63,402 bases of DNA, from the NCBI RefSeq assembly GCF_000238915.1, contig NZ_BAEG01000110.1, positions 1-63,402 on the forward strand, in the 5' to 3' direction. The notes beneath the pieces are model-generated. The model made no database searches. It had not been told where the DNA came from and saw nothing but the letters and a program-made list of their open reading frames with translations. A program made the position numbers and the translations under genes. The stretch comes from Arthrobacter globiformis NBRC 12137 (lineage in GTDB: Bacteria > Actinomycetota > Actinomycetes > Actinomycetales > Micrococcaceae). This document shows, in pieces, positions 42,286 to 51,023 of this stretch; the stretch's first letter is position 1, and each line of letters opens with the position of its first letter.

Positions 42286-42927
42286 ATGAACATACATCGC
42301 TCCATTTCGACCGCCGACAAGATCGTTGCTGACATTCAGCAAGGTTTGCGTTCCGGGCGTCTTAAGCCTGGGCAAAGGCTGCCCGAACCAGATCTGATGC
42401 GCCGCTATGGTGTCAGTCGAGGTCCCACTCGCGAAGCCATTCAACGGCTCCATGCGGAAGGCGTTCTGTCACTGAGTAGGAATAGGGGAGCGGCAATACG
42501 GGAGTTCTCGCGTGAAGAAATGATTGACGTTCTTCAGGTCATCGAGGCGATGGCGGGCCTCGCGGCTCGTCTCGTCGCATCACGGATCCACATGCCCGGA
42601 TGTCGGACCTCCTTCCAGGCCAGCCTTGGAGAACTCCTTGCCCAAGAAGAAGGCTCTAGCTTCAAAGCGGCGATCCAAGCTCGTGACGACTTCTTCAGCA
42701 CGCTCATGAGGTTAAGCGGAAGTCTCGAGCTCAACCGGGTCTTCCCAATGATGCAGCTGAGGATCATCCGGCTGCAGGTGCCCGATTCCGATGTCGAGCA
42801 AACCCGCTTCGCTGACTACCGGACGATAGGCCGAGCAGTATTGGCCGGAGATGCCAATGCTGCGGAACAGGCAACGCGCCAACATCTGCGCACGGCGGTC
42901 GACGTTCTAAAGCGCGTTCCTCTTTAG
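42286..42927 (+). CDS. GntR-family regulator with FCD domain
   Basis: A 213-residue regulator. The wHTH is ADKIVADIQQGLRSGRLKPG, then LPEPDLMRRYGVSRGPTREA. The C-terminal helical FCD ligand domain spans about 75-205 (TRQHLRTAVDVLK near the end). The start is taken at ATG 42286; GAGGAGG lies 13 bases upstream, a little far. It is co-directional with the MHS transporter and probably senses its substrate. The sequence just upstream contains the SDR fragment, so its promoter region is rearranged. Confidence 0.84.
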   Translation: MNIHRSISTADKIVADIQQGLRSGRLKPGQRLPEPDLMRRYGVSRGPTREAIQRLHAEGVLSLSRNRGAAIREFSREEMIDVLQVIEAMAGLAARLVASRIHMPGCRTSFQASLGELLAQEEGSSFKAAIQARDDFFSTLMRLSGSLELNRVFPMMQLRIIRLQVPDSDVEQTRFADYRTIGRAVLAGDANAAEQATRQHLRTAVDVLKRVPL

Positions 42928-43069
42928 TAGGAAGACGGCGGTTCGCATTCAAGGTTCTCAAACACTTCGAATTAGGGCCGCTTCAAGATTAGGAGGGCTC
43001 CGTTAGGACTAAGCCGGGAACCGGGTTGGCCCGGGGCGGCGGCGCTGAAGGAGCCCCCTTTTACTCCTG

Positions 43070-43099
43070 GGGTGCCCACTCCCCCCGCTTTGGGCACCC
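43070..43099 (+). terminator. Hairpin downstream of the GntR gene
   Basis: GGGTGCCCA (43070-43078) pairs with TGGGCACCC (43091-43099). It lies in the 384-base gap 42928-43311, which otherwise holds only the hairpin at 43237. Confidence 0.5.
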
Positions 43100-43236
43100 G
43101 TGCTAACGTCATCAGCTCGATGTCGACTCAGTTCCACCGGGCAGCTCTAGCGTAGCTGGAGCCTTCGCGAGTGTCCGACTAGGTGAGCCGGTATGCGAAT
43201 GTTGAGGTCAGGGGCAGAATCGACTGTTTCCGCGGC

Positions 43237-43276
43237 GGAGCCGCCGTGTTTCTGGGTACAAACACACGGCGGCTCC
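43237..43276 (-). terminator. Hairpin terminator of the minus-strand aldehyde dehydrogenase operon
   Basis: GGAGCCGCCGTGT (43237-43249) pairs perfectly with ACACGGCGGCTCC (43264-43276), 36 bases past the aldehyde dehydrogenase stop. Confidence 0.7.
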
Positions 43277-43311
43277 GGGCCCTAATTGCTGTGCTGCTGC
43301 CACGGACGTTT

Positions 43312-44793
43312 TTACGTGGCGTAGGGGTCGGCGATGCCGATGTACTGGGTGTAAAGGTATTCCTCGATGCCTTCGAGGCCGCCCTCGCGGCCCAGGCCGG
43401 ACTGCTTGACGCCGCCGAAGGGTGCTGCCGCGTTGGAGATGACGCCGGCGTTCAGGCCGAGCATGCCGGTCTCGAGTTTTTCGCCCATCCGGATGCCGCG
43501 GTTCAGGTCCTTGGTGAAGACGTAGGCCACGAGCCCGTATTCGGTGTTGTTGGCCAGCCGGACCGCGTCGTCTTCGCTGCTGAACGTGGTGATCGGGGCC
43601 ACAGGTCCGAAGATTTCCTCGGACAGGATCCGAGTGCCTTCGGTGACTCCGGAGAGGATGGTGGGCTGGTAGAAGTAGCCCGGTCCTTCCACCGGTCCGC
43701 CGCCCACGACGGCCGTGGCGCCGGACGCGACGGCGTCGGAGACCAGCTCGTGGACCTTATCCCGGCTCTTGGCATCGATCAGCGGGCCCACCTTGGACTC
43801 CGGCTCAGTGCCCCGGGCGGTGGTCATCTCTTTCATTTTCGCGGCGAACTTCTCCGCGAACTCCGCAGCGACGGACTCGTGGACGATGAAGCGGTTGGCC
43901 GCGGTGCAGGCCTCGCCCATGTTCCGCAGCTTCGCGAGCATGGCGCCGGCGACGGCGGCGTCCAGGTCGGCGTCTTCAAAGACGACGAACGGGGCGTTGC
44001 CGCCAAGTTCCATGGAGGTGCGTAGCACGGTCTCGGACGCGTCGGAGAGCAGGCGGCGGCCCACCTCGGTGGAACCGGTGAAGGAGAGCTTGCGGAGCCG
44101 GGAGTCTTTGATCAACGGCCCGGTGGTGGCGCCGGCACTGGTGGAAGCGATGACGTTCAGGACGCCGGCAGGCAGCCCGGCCTCCTGCATAACTTCGGCG
44201 AACAATTGTGAAGTCAGCGGGGTCAGCTTGGCCGGTTTGAGGATCATGGTGCAGCCTGCAGCGACCGCGGGGGCGATCTTGCGGGTGGCCATGGCCAGCG
44301 GGAAGTTCCACGGGGTGATCAGCAGGCAGGGACCAACCGGCTTCTTGGTGACCAACAGCCGGGACTTGCCATCCGGGGACAAGGAATAGCGGCCGAAGGC
44401 ACGGACGGCTTCCTCGGAGAACCACCGGAGATACTCAGCGGCGTACGCAACCTCGCCGCGGGCTTCGGCCAGCGGCTTGCCCATTTCCATGGTCATCAAA
44501 AGCGCAAAATCCTCTGCGCGCTCGGTGACAAGTTCAAATGCGCGGCGCAGAGTCTCTCCCCGTTCCCGGGGCGGAACTTTTGCCTAGGACTCCTGCGCGG
44601 CAGCGGCGGCGTTAAGCGCCGCGGCGCCGTCCTCGGTACCCGCGTCGGCAATACTCATGAGGACCTTGCCCGTTGCCGGGTCCTCTACATCGAATGTTTT
44701 GCCCGATGCTGCCGGAGTCCATTTACCGTTGATAAGGAGGCCGGTGGGAACGGAATCCAGGAGGTCAGATTCTTTCATGGCGGGAACAGACAT
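43312..44793 (-). pseudogene. Succinate/glutarate-semialdehyde dehydrogenase (GabD-like) with in-frame TAG
   Basis: Read through, this is a 493-residue aldehyde dehydrogenase of GabD type. It has the MELGGNAPFVVFEDADLD catalytic-glutamate region and the active-site cysteine in GEACTAANRFIVHE. The N-terminus MSVPAMKESDLLDSVPTGLL starts at ATG 44793 with AGGAAG upstream. The codon at 44586-44584 is TAG, between QES and AKVPPRERGE, where the family normally has Trp; TGG to TAG is a single change. The frame is otherwise open. The downstream ATG at 44499 would give a protein lacking about 98 residues. Either the gene is inactivated, read through or restarted, or this is a sequencing error. It is last in the glutarate operon. 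Confidence 0.85.
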
Positions 44794-44879
44794 CTTTTTT
44801 CTTCCTGTTGATGTTGGTAACAGCGGATGGCGCAGGAATTGGACATTCCTGCGCCCGTCTGGTGCCGTGTAGTCAGTGG

Positions 44880-46559
44880 TCAGTAGGCCTTGACTCTTTG
44901 TTCGACGACGAGGTGAATGAGTGCAAAGACGCCGTCATCTTCGATGGCCTTCAATGCGGCCTGAACGGCTGCAGGAACGTCCCGGTCGTGTTCGACTTTG
45001 ATGCCGAAGCCGCCGAAGGCTTGGGCCATGAGCGCAAAATTCGGATTCCTCAACTGAGTTCCGGAAACCCTGCCCGGATAGTGGCGCTCCTGGTGAGTGC
45101 GGATGGTTCCGTATTCCTGGTTGTCCATCACTACCACCAGTGGTGTTGCGCCGTATTGGGCAGCAGTTGCGAGCTCCTGGCCATTCATAAGGAATTCGCC
45201 ATCACCGGCAATCGTGAGAACGCAACGGCCTGGGTATTCCAGGCTTGCTGCGATGGCTGAAGGAACCGAGTATCCCATTGAGCCGTTCCGGGCACTGATC
45301 ATGGAGGCATAGCGCTGGGTAGGGAAGTAACGGTGGGCCCAGTTGGTGTGCTCCCCCGCCCCCAGTGTCACCATGGCATCGGTTGGCAACGCCGGGACGA
45401 GGTTGGCCATCAGGGTGTCCATCCGAGCTGGCCCCTCAGACGGCGTTGATGGGGGGAGTGTTGCGAATGCTTCTTGCTCGGCCCGCATCCTGGCAGTCCA
45501 GCTTCTCCACTCATCCTTGACCGGGAGGCTGATTTTGGCCAGATCCCGCACAAACACATCCGGCTTGGCTACGATTTGGTAGGAAACAGGCCCGGACCGG
45601 CCGCGCAGGGAAGGATCAATGGTGACAAGGAAGTTCTTTTTGCTCCAGTCCTGCCGGCACAGGAAACCGTCAGTAATGACGTCACCGGGCACCGTACCGA
45701 CGAAGACCAGCAGGTCGGTCTCCTCGAGCAAATCGTAAGTTGGCCGTGGACGGCCATAGCCGATAGGGCCCACATATGACGGTGAGCCGAACGGCACGGT
45801 GCCTTCTGTACGCCATTCGGCAGCAGCAGGAATGTGATGCGTCTCCAGCCAACGGGTTAGTTCGTCAGCGCCGTCCTGGGTCCAGTCGTTGCCTCCCGTG
45901 ACGAACAACGGTTTGCTCGAAGCAGCCAATGCCGTCGCCAATGCATCAGCATCAGTTGTCGTCATGCCCCCTGTGGCAACGGGGATCGGTGGATGAAGAC
46001 CGGCCGGGATCTGCTGGCGAATGACGTCCTCAGGCAACCCGACCACCACCGGGCCCGGCCGTCCGCTCATCGCGGCGAACATGGCCTCAGCCACGATCTC
46101 GGAAGCCCGCTCCGCGTGGTCAAGGACCATTACGCGCTTGGCACCGGTGTCGAACCAGGCCTTTATGTCGAATTCCTGGAAGGCCTCGCGGTCCCGGTGG
46201 GCGAAGGGAATGAGGCCCACGAACAGCACCATGGGAGTGGAGTCCTGCCACGCCGTGTGCAGTCCGACGTGGGCGTTGGCTGCCCCCGGACCTCGGGTGA
46301 CCATGGCTATGCCGGGCAACTGTTTCATCTTGCCGTCAGCCTCTGCCATGTATGTTGCACCACCTTCATGGCGGCAGACTATGGTTTCGATCACGCTCGC
46401 GTGCAGGCCATCCAGCACGTCAAGGAAACTCTCACCAGGGACTACATGCGCTCGTTTGACTCCATGCGCTACGAGGGAGTCAACAATTATGTGGCCAGCG
46501 GATTTTCGTGTTTCTGTTTTTCCACCATCTGCCGTTTCTGTGCTTAATGCCAGTGTCAT
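44880..46559 (-). CDS. ThDP-dependent 2-oxo acid decarboxylase-like enzyme
   Basis: A 559-residue ThDP enzyme of acetolactate synthase/decarboxylase type. The catalytic Glu is in VCRHEGGATYMAEADGK. The ThDP motif runs from AGDGEFLMNGQEL to VVMDNQEYGTI. The middle-domain strand KPLFVTGGNDWTQDG is also seen. The start is ATG 46559 with AAGGAGG about 10 bases upstream; the longer frame to 46628 lacks support. It lies between the thiolase gene and the GabD-like gene in one orientation. Decarboxylation of 2-oxoadipate to glutarate semialdehyde would join the neighbouring steps; that substrate is inference. Confidence 0.82.
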   Translation of the reverse strand: MTLALSTETADGGKTETRKSAGHIIVDSLVAHGVKRAHVVPGESFLDVLDGLHASVIETIVCRHEGGATYMAEADGKMKQLPGIAMVTRGPGAANAHVGLHTAWQDSTPMVLFVGLIPFAHRDREAFQEFDIKAWFDTGAKRVMVLDHAERASEIVAEAMFAAMSGRPGPVVVGLPEDVIRQQIPAGLHPPIPVATGGMTTTDADALATALAASSKPLFVTGGNDWTQDGADELTRWLETHHIPAAAEWRTEGTVPFGSPSYVGPIGYGRPRPTYDLLEETDLLVFVGTVPGDVITDGFLCRQDWSKKNFLVTIDPSLRGRSGPVSYQIVAKPDVFVRDLAKISLPVKDEWRSWTARMRAEQEAFATLPPSTPSEGPARMDTLMANLVPALPTDAMVTLGAGEHTNWAHRYFPTQRYASMISARNGSMGYSVPSAIAASLEYPGRCVLTIAGDGEFLMNGQELATAAQYGATPLVVVMDNQEYGTIRTHQERHYPGRVSGTQLRNPNFALMAQAFGGFGIKVEHDRDVPAAVQAALKAIEDDGVFALIHLVVEQRVKAY

Positions 46560-46709
46560 TTCACTCGTACCTCCTTCTTTCTTCCTGTGGCGCTGACTTT
46601 GATCCGACAGGGCACCCAATAAGGACATTGCTTCTACGCCGCCGACGGGACGATCAAGCCTTTGCGTAAGTTCTCGCGATCGTCATTCGTGCAGCGCCGA
46701 TCCTGGCGT

Positions 46710-47882
46710 TTAGAGGCTCCGCAGGATGATTGCCGAGCCTTGGCCTCCGCCGCCGCAGATGCCGGCAGCTCCCAGCGCACCAGGGCCCAGCTCTGACAGT
46801 TGACGTGCAAGAGTCCCGACGATCCGGGCCCCGGAGGCCCCAATGGGATGCCCGAGGGCGATTGCCCCACCGCGGGCGTTAACAATTGCCGAGTCAATCC
46901 CCAAAGTGCGGATGGATTGAACCGATACAGCGGCGAATGCTTCATTGATTTCAACGGTGGCCAGTTCACTGGAAGATGCACCGATTTTCTCCAAGGCAGC
47001 TTGGATGGCCCGTGACGGTTGATCGTGGAGCCGGACATCAGGCCCCGATACGAGTGCGTGGGACTCGATTACCGCCATGGGCTCCAGTTGCAGGGATTTT
47101 GCAGCGGCATCGCTGACCAAAACAATTGCCGCAGCACCATCAGTAACCTGTGAGGAGTTGCCTGCGGTGATGGTGCCATTCTCGGCGAAGGCGGGCCGCA
47201 GGCGGGCCAGTTTTTCCACCGTCGTGTCCGGACGGATGCCATCGTCCGAGTCCACAACCGTTTCTCCAGTGCGGGACGAGAGCGTGTAGGGTTCGATTTC
47301 TTGTGCGTGGAAGGAGGCCGCGGCGGCTGCCCTCCGGTGGGACTCCGCCGCCCATTCATCCTGGGGACCTCGTTCCAGGCCTAAGTCGGCGTTACCTGCT
47401 TCTGTGGAGCTACCCATTGACTGGCGTTCAAAGGCATCCGTTAGACCGTCGTGCTCGAGTGTGTCCAGCAGTTTAGCGGCCCCAAATTTTTGTCCTGCTC
47501 GGGATCCGGTCCATACGTGCGGGGCATTGGACATCGACTCTTGTCCTACGGCCACGACGATGTCCGCCTCGCCAGTCAGAATCATTCGCCGGGCCGCCAC
47601 TACTGCTTCCACCCCGGACAGGCACACGGCATTGAGGGTCAATGCCGGGACTCCAAGCGGAATGCCTGCGGCGACAGCTGACTGCCGTACCGGGTTTTGA
47701 CCCGCCCCGCCTTGCAGGACCTGGCCCCCAACGACGAATTGGACCGCTGAGGGTTGAATCCCCGCACGCTCAAGAGCAGCGCGAATGGCATGTGCTCCCA
47801 GCTGGGCGGCCGAAACGCTCGAAAAGCGGCCGTTGAAGCGAGAAAAGGGTGTTCGGGCATATCCGGCAATCAAGGTTTTCAC
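46710..47882 (-). CDS. Acetyl-CoA C-acyltransferase (thiolase)
   Basis: A 390-residue thiolase. The nucleophilic cysteine is in LNAVCLSGVEAV (about residue 88), the active-site histidine in GGAIALGHPIGASGARI, and the second cysteine in GICGGGGQGSA. NEAFAAV is also typical. It would cleave acetoacetyl-CoA to two acetyl-CoA at the end of the glutaryl-CoA route. The start is GTG 47882, which overlaps the stop of a 56-codon ORF (GTGA), implying coupling. Confidence 0.9.
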   Translation of the reverse strand: MKTLIAGYARTPFSRFNGRFSSVSAAQLGAHAIRAALERAGIQPSAVQFVVGGQVLQGGAGQNPVRQSAVAAGIPLGVPALTLNAVCLSGVEAVVAARRMILTGEADIVVAVGQESMSNAPHVWTGSRAGQKFGAAKLLDTLEHDGLTDAFERQSMGSSTEAGNADLGLERGPQDEWAAESHRRAAAAASFHAQEIEPYTLSSRTGETVVDSDDGIRPDTTVEKLARLRPAFAENGTITAGNSSQVTDGAAAIVLVSDAAAKSLQLEPMAVIESHALVSGPDVRLHDQPSRAIQAALEKIGASSSELATVEINEAFAAVSVQSIRTLGIDSAIVNARGGAIALGHPIGASGARIVGTLARQLSELGPGALGAAGICGGGGQGSAIILRSL

Positions 47883-48049
47883 GGCGAGACGACTCCCCGC
47901 GAAATTTCTGCGCCGCGTGCGTAATTTGCTGGCACAGACGTTTTTTCCGCCGCCCTGAAAGGGGCTACGAGAAGGCCAGCTGCATGGTAGTTTGCGTCAG
48001 TCGGCGTGGGGCCCGAGATTGTGTGCATTTGCGTTAATATAGAAGTCAT
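47879..48049 (-). CDS. Small ORF coupled to the thiolase gene, unknown function
   Basis: A 56-residue frame starting MTSILTQMHTISGPTPTDAN and ending SRGVVSP. AGGAGC lies 5-6 bases before its ATG, and its TGA overlaps the thiolase GTG (GTGA). It begins 32 bases after the acyl-CoA dehydrogenase stop, so it fills the gap in the operon. It has no recognisable domain. It may be a true small protein, or a leader that delivers ribosomes to the weakly initiated thiolase GTG. Confidence 0.45.
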   Translation of the reverse strand: MTSILTQMHTISGPTPTDANYHAAGLLVAPFRAAEKTSVPANYARGAEISRGVVSP

Positions 48050-48081
48050 GTCCGCTCCTAGAGTGGTTCTAATGTCTGGAT

Positions 48082-49242
48082 CTACCGGAATGCCGGCAGG
48101 CCCGTTAGCTTCCTGCCCAGGATGAGAGTGTGAACCTCATCCGTGCCCTCATACGTGCGTACAGATTCCAGGTTGTTCGCATGACGCAGTGGTGAGTGAT
48201 CAAGGGTGATCCCGTTGCCCCCAAGGATCGTCCTGGCTTCCCTGGCGATCTTGATCGCCTCACGGCAGTTGTTCAACTTGCCAACGGAGATGTGGTCGGG
48301 CAGCAAGGTGCCCGCATCCTTCTTGCGCCCCAGATGGAGTGCGAGCAGGAATCCCTTATTGATCTCCAGTGCCATATCCACAAGTTTTTGCTGCGTCAGT
48401 TGGTATCCGGCAAGCGGCTTCTCGAACTGCATGCGTCCTTTGGAGTAGTCAAGGGCTGCTTCGAAAGCGTCGCGTGCAGCGCCCATAGCACCCCAAACGA
48501 TTCCGTAGCGTGCCTCGTTGAGGCAGGAAAAGGGACCTTTGAGCCCAACGACATTCGGCAAAACGGCAGATTCGGGAAGACGAACGTCCGTCAGTTCGAT
48601 GTCGCACTGGATGGACGCACGCATTGATAGTTTCGGTTCGATCGGGGTTGCCGTAAATCCTGGGGTCGAGGTCGGAACCACGAAGCCGCGGATACCCTCG
48701 TCTGTCTGCGCCCAGATAACTGCAACCTGGGCCACCGAGGCCAGACCGATCCAGCGCTTGGCGCCGTTGAGCACCCAGTCACCGCCATCCCTACGTGCAA
48801 ACGTGGTCATGCTGGACGGATCGGACCCAGCGGTTGGTTCGGTCAAACCAAAGCATCCAATTGCCTCACCCCTGGCCATGGCGGGCAGCCACTCCAGTTT
48901 CTGGTCTTCGGAGCCGTGCTTGTAGATTGCGCTCATGGCCAGCGACCCCTGCACGGAGACGAAAGTACGCAGCCCCGAGTCCCCGGCCTCCAACTCCGCA
49001 CCGGCCAGCCCGTAGTCAACAGCAGAGCGGCCGGCACAACCGTATCCCTTGAGATGCATACCCAAGAGGCCCAGCTTTGCCAACTGCGGGACAATTTCCA
49101 GCGGGAAGACGGCCTTTTCATACCAGCCCGCGATGTTCGGCTTAATTTCACTGTCCACGAATGACCGCACAGAATCACGCAGCGAAATTTCGTCTGCGGT
49201 GAGTAGGGAGTCAAAATCAATCAAATCGCTGATATCGGACAT
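48082..49242 (-). CDS. gcdH: Glutaryl-CoA dehydrogenase
   Basis: A 386-residue acyl-CoA dehydrogenase of the GCDH subgroup. SGLRTFVSVQGSLAMSAIYK holds the substrate-binding arginine. GCFGLTEPTAGSDPSSM is the FAD/substrate signature. VRTYEGTDEVHTLILGR places the catalytic glutamate as in GCDH. It oxidises and decarboxylates glutaryl-CoA to crotonyl-CoA. Its ATG follows the CoA-transferase stop directly (TAAATG), so translation is coupled, and GAAAGG lies 8 bases upstream. The CoA transferase, hydratase/dehydrogenase and thiolase nearby complete the route. Confidence 0.88.
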   Translation of the reverse strand: MSDISDLIDFDSLLTADEISLRDSVRSFVDSEIKPNIAGWYEKAVFPLEIVPQLAKLGLLGMHLKGYGCAGRSAVDYGLAGAELEAGDSGLRTFVSVQGSLAMSAIYKHGSEDQKLEWLPAMARGEAIGCFGLTEPTAGSDPSSMTTFARRDGGDWVLNGAKRWIGLASVAQVAVIWAQTDEGIRGFVVPTSTPGFTATPIEPKLSMRASIQCDIELTDVRLPESAVLPNVVGLKGPFSCLNEARYGIVWGAMGAARDAFEAALDYSKGRMQFEKPLAGYQLTQQKLVDMALEINKGFLLALHLGRKKDAGTLLPDHISVGKLNNCREAIKIAREARTILGGNGITLDHSPLRHANNLESVRTYEGTDEVHTLILGRKLTGLPAFR

Positions 49243-50436
49243 TTATCGGCCTTTCACTGTGGTCGAGAATTCGAGAGGATATAGAGTCCCTTGATGTTCG
49301 CCCAGAGCCGGAGGAACCATCCGGTAGCCGGGCGTGGCTGCTGAGAGCCTGATTGGATTGGCAAGCTGTTGGGATGCGCGCCCGGTGGCGGGGTCGGATA
49401 TGGCAACGGAGGGGCTCAAGCCGAGGCTGTCAGCCAGCTCAAGAGCTTCACCAACGCTGTTCACCTTGCCGGCAGGCACTCCGGCCGCCAGCAGCTTCTC
49501 TTGCCATGCCGCAGCAGTGTCCAAGAGCAGTGCCCTCTCAAGGGTCATGCGCAGCTCCGCCCGTGAAGCGACACGAGATTCGTTATCACGGAACTTAGGC
49601 TCCACAGCAAGCCCCTCCAGTCCCAAAACCTCGGTCAGAGCCGCAAACTGACGGTTGTTTCCGACAGCGATGGCCAACGTGCCGTTTCCGGTCGAGAAGG
49701 TTTCATAGGGGGCGATACTGGGATGGGCGTTACCGAGGCGTGCGGGAGACTTCCCGGTGACAAGAGTGGCTGTACCCTGATTTACCAGTGCCGCCAGCAA
49801 CGAGGAGAGCAGGTTGACCTGCACCTCCTGCCCGATGCCGGTGGCATCGCGAACACGCAAGGCCATCAAGATGCCGGCCAAGGCATTCTGCCCGGTGAGC
49901 ACGTCAACCAAAGCAACGCCGGCCTTACTTGGTTCAGTCTCCGGCGACCCAGTGATGCTCATCAGTCCGCCCAGTGCCTGAACGAGCAAATCGTAACCGG
50001 GCAGCTCAGCACCGGCGCCTGAGCCGAACCCTGAGATGGAGCAATACACAATGTCCGGCCGCTCCACCGCGAGGCTCTGATAATCCAAGCCAAACTTCGC
50101 CATGACACCTGGACGAAAGTTTTCAATCACTACGTCACAACCAGCCACCAGGGCACGCGCATACTCCAAGCCGTCGGCTGCTTTAAGGTCCGCCACGACC
50201 GACTTCTTATTGCGGTTGACACTCGCGAAATAGGTGCTTGTGCCATCCGGTGCCACGGGCGGAAGCCAAGCCCGGGTGTCATCCCCGGCCGGGCTTTCAA
50301 TCTTGATGACTTCTGCACCATAGTCAGCCAACATCATGGTGCACAGCGGACCGGCCAAAACGCGGGAAAAGTCCGCCACACGTATGCCCGATAGCGGCAT
50401 CGGAAGCGAGTTGGTGGAGGTGCCTGTCGGAACCAC
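49243..50436 (-). CDS. CaiB/BaiF-family CoA transferase (probable glutarate CoA-transferase)
   Basis: A 397-residue class III CoA transferase. LPMPLSGIRVADFSRVLAGP and ADYGAEVIKIESPAGDDTR are family signatures, and the catalytic aspartate is expected in SGFGSGAGAELPGYDLLVQA. The best start is GTG 50436 (MVPTGTSTNS), with GAAAGGA 6 bases upstream; earlier starts at 50460 and 50493 lack one. Coupling to glutaryl-CoA dehydrogenase suggests it activates glutarate using succinyl-CoA, as SUGCT-type enzymes do. It is the first gene of the minus operon 50436-43312. Confidence 0.85.
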   Translation of the reverse strand: MVPTGTSTNSLPMPLSGIRVADFSRVLAGPLCTMMLADYGAEVIKIESPAGDDTRAWLPPVAPDGTSTYFASVNRNKKSVVADLKAADGLEYARALVAGCDVVIENFRPGVMAKFGLDYQSLAVERPDIVYCSISGFGSGAGAELPGYDLLVQALGGLMSITGSPETEPSKAGVALVDVLTGQNALAGILMALRVRDATGIGQEVQVNLLSSLLAALVNQGTATLVTGKSPARLGNAHPSIAPYETFSTGNGTLAIAVGNNRQFAALTEVLGLEGLAVEPKFRDNESRVASRAELRMTLERALLLDTAAAWQEKLLAAGVPAGKVNSVGEALELADSLGLSPSVAISDPATGRASQQLANPIRLSAATPGYRMVPPALGEHQGTLYPLEFSTTVKGR

Positions 50437-51023
50437 TGAATATCCTTTCGCAGGGTACATGCTGCGTGCTGAGTGCGCCATCGCATAAGACACGCCTGTG
50501 TGCCATGCAGTGTTGCTGGCGACAAGACCACGCTAGATGCAACTCCAGTCAGCTCCGAGAGCCTCGTCCCGCCCACTGGAATCCGTAGACGAGAACCTGG
50601 ACGAGTGCCTGTACGCCCCCAGGGCCCACTTTTTGATTCAGCCAGCTGCAGCTTGCTCTCCTAGCTAGGGACAGGCCAATGGCAGCTTCGCGTTCAGGCA
50701 GGCTGATGTCATCCCACGCTGACGCTTGGCCACTCCCACCCAGCGGAACTTGGGTGACTGCCGGCGCGTCCGTCCGGTGCTATATTCACGATCCAGCGGG
50801 GCAGCACTCCTGCCACTGTGAAAGCAGGAGGAAGACTGATGCGAACCACGAATCCCCCGCGCCGGACAAATAATCTCCATGGTTCAGCGGGTGTCATGAC
50901 TTCCAAACAGGCTCCGACGCCGCTGTAGAGACCCGCCGAGCAGGACCTTGCAGACCTCAGGGCCCTGATCGCCCCCGTTTCCTGACCCTTTTTCTGATCC
51001 ATCGTTTCCCAGGAGGAACCATC
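50437..51023. other. Divergent control region with a possible 29-codon leader ORF
   Basis: It separates the minus CoA-transferase operon from the plus semialdehyde dehydrogenase operon. A 29-codon frame at 50839-50928 (MRTTNPPRRTNNLHGSAG...) has a near-perfect AGGAGGA site and ends 95 bases before the dehydrogenase GTG; it may be a leader peptide. No clear promoter or operator was identified. Confidence 0.4.
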
